Shown here piece after piece: positions 63,366-64,000 of a stretch of 64,000 nucleotides of DNA. The position numbers were made by a program, and so were the translations under genes. Under the pieces are notes generated by a model. That model saw only the letters and a program-made list of their open reading frames with translations, was not told the origin of the DNA and ran no database searches. The stretch lies in the NCBI GenBank assembly GCA_946902875.1, contig OX336343.1:17779596-17843595 (forward strand). The letters are read 5' to 3'. The DNA comes from Nematopogon swammerdamellus. Taxonomy: Eukaryota > Arthropoda > Insecta > Lepidoptera > Adelidae. Numbering within the stretch: position 1 is the stretch's first letter; each line of letters starts with the position of its first letter.

Positions 63366-64000
63366 CTAGGGTAGATCCACAAGTTCGTGGCCTAACATAG
63401 AAAGAGCCATGACATTTTTTTAAATCTACCCTCATTTGTTAGTACAATTCTTCAGTATTAAATGTGCGAAGTTTGGTTCCGATACTGCAAGCTATATTTT
63501 TTCCGCGATTAATTGTTTAACGCTATCTGACAAGATTTTCAATAATGGAGAAAATTGAACACCGAGCAGTGATGAAGTACCTCCATAAAAAATGCATGTC
63601 ACCGAAAGATATCCATCAAGATATCGTGAACACATTGGGGGAGTCTGCTCCATCGTATTCCAGTGTCAAAAAGTGGGTAGCTGAGTTTAAGCAGGGTCGG
63701 GAGAGCATTCAAGATGACGCTAGGAGCGGAAGGCCTTCGATGTCTACCACGAAGGAAAGCATCAATAAAATATGTGTTCTGATACTGAGTCACCGAAGAT
63801 TGACCATAAATAAGATAGCTGAGATCACAGGGATTAGTTATGGCCGGGTACAAAACATTATATCTGAAGAATTGGGGTTCCATAAGGTTTCTGCTCGTTG
63901 GGTCCCAAGATTGCTTTCAGCTGAACAAAAACGAGTTCGCTTCACAATTTCCCGCGATTGTTTGGAACTTTTTGAGGCAGATCCCGAGGATTTTTTGTGC
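63366..64000 (+). mobile_element. mariner transposon, cut by the window edge
   Basis: The probable 5' inverted terminal repeat is CTAGGGTAGATCCACAAGTT (63366 onward), next to a TA target dinucleotide (63364-63365). It has the mariner-like pattern 'AGGT...CACAAGTTCGT'. The transposase ATG is about 180 bp inside. The right end is beyond the window. Confidence 0.85.
63545..64000 (+). CDS. mariner transposase, N-terminal 152 codons
   Basis: Opens MEKIEHRAVMKYLHKKCMSP, continues SYSSVKKWVAEFKQGRESIQ, RSGRPS, RRLTINKIAEITGISYGRVQ and VSARWVPRLL, and is still open at the edge (EADPEDFLC). The N-terminal half contains the two helix-turn-helix motifs that bind the terminal repeats. WVPRLL corresponds to the WVPHEL linker motif of mariners. 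Family proteins are about 340-350 residues, so the DD34D catalytic half is beyond the window. No stop or frameshift occurs in 152 codons, so this copy is young or at least well preserved. It sits in the presumed large 5' intron of Smurf, in the opposite orientation. Confidence 0.93.
   Translation, partial: MEKIEHRAVMKYLHKKCMSPKDIHQDIVNTLGESAPSYSSVKKWVAEFKQGRESIQDDARSGRPSMSTTKESINKICVLILSHRRLTINKIAEITGISYGRVQNIISEELGFHKVSARWVPRLLSAEQKRVRFTISRDCLELFEADPEDFLC

Overview
This window is a stretch of insect nuclear DNA, most likely from a moth or butterfly (Lepidoptera). The evidence is AT-rich sequence with GT-AG introns, an array of the insect telomeric pentamer TTAGG, many interspersed repeats of types I know from lepidopteran genomes (for example the 'CTAGCTTTTGCCCGCGGCTTCGC' type end, quoted only in part below), and an insect-like gene on the minus strand. 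There are no bacterial-style genes, operons, CRISPR arrays or rRNA genes. The species cannot be fixed from the sequence.

The one clear host gene is Smurf, a C2-WW-HECT E3 ubiquitin ligase. It is read on the minus strand from beyond the right edge of the window down to a stop codon at 41146. Eleven coding exons (59498 down to 41146, 2794 nt, about 930 residues) can be joined with matching phases at every junction. They encode the end of the C2 domain, WW1, a long Pro/Ser/Gly linker with internal repeats, WW2, WW3, and a complete HECT domain ending in the family-typical FAVE tail. The start codon and most of the C2 domain lie beyond 64000. Directly after the WW3 exon, the intron carries a 137-bp tandem repeat made from the end of that exon plus its splice donor.

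Positions 1-41000 hold no confident host gene. One possible minus-strand exon lies at 531-681. The rest is layered mobile DNA: about twenty copies of a tRNA-like/5S-like SINE (here SINE-A), several copies of a related SINE with a tRNA-Ser-like head (SINE-B), 3' ends of at least three non-LTR retrotransposon lineages, hAT-like and Harbinger-like MITEs with perfect target-site duplications, minisatellites, and several fold-back elements whose inverted arms are themselves tandem arrays (10484-12117, 28950-30293, and 14636-16880 in rearranged form).

The most unusual item is a 2755-bp element at 33522-36276. It has about 68-bp terminal inverted repeats, an 8-bp flanking duplication, and an internal exon with the start of a THAP zinc finger, a combination that suggests a non-autonomous P-superfamily transposon. 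The Smurf introns (41-60 kb) have the same repeat load, including a jockey-like LINE inserted in a SINE-B, and an RTE-like LINE fragment split by a 3.86-kb insertion. The window ends inside a mariner transposase reading frame that is open for 152 codons to the edge.
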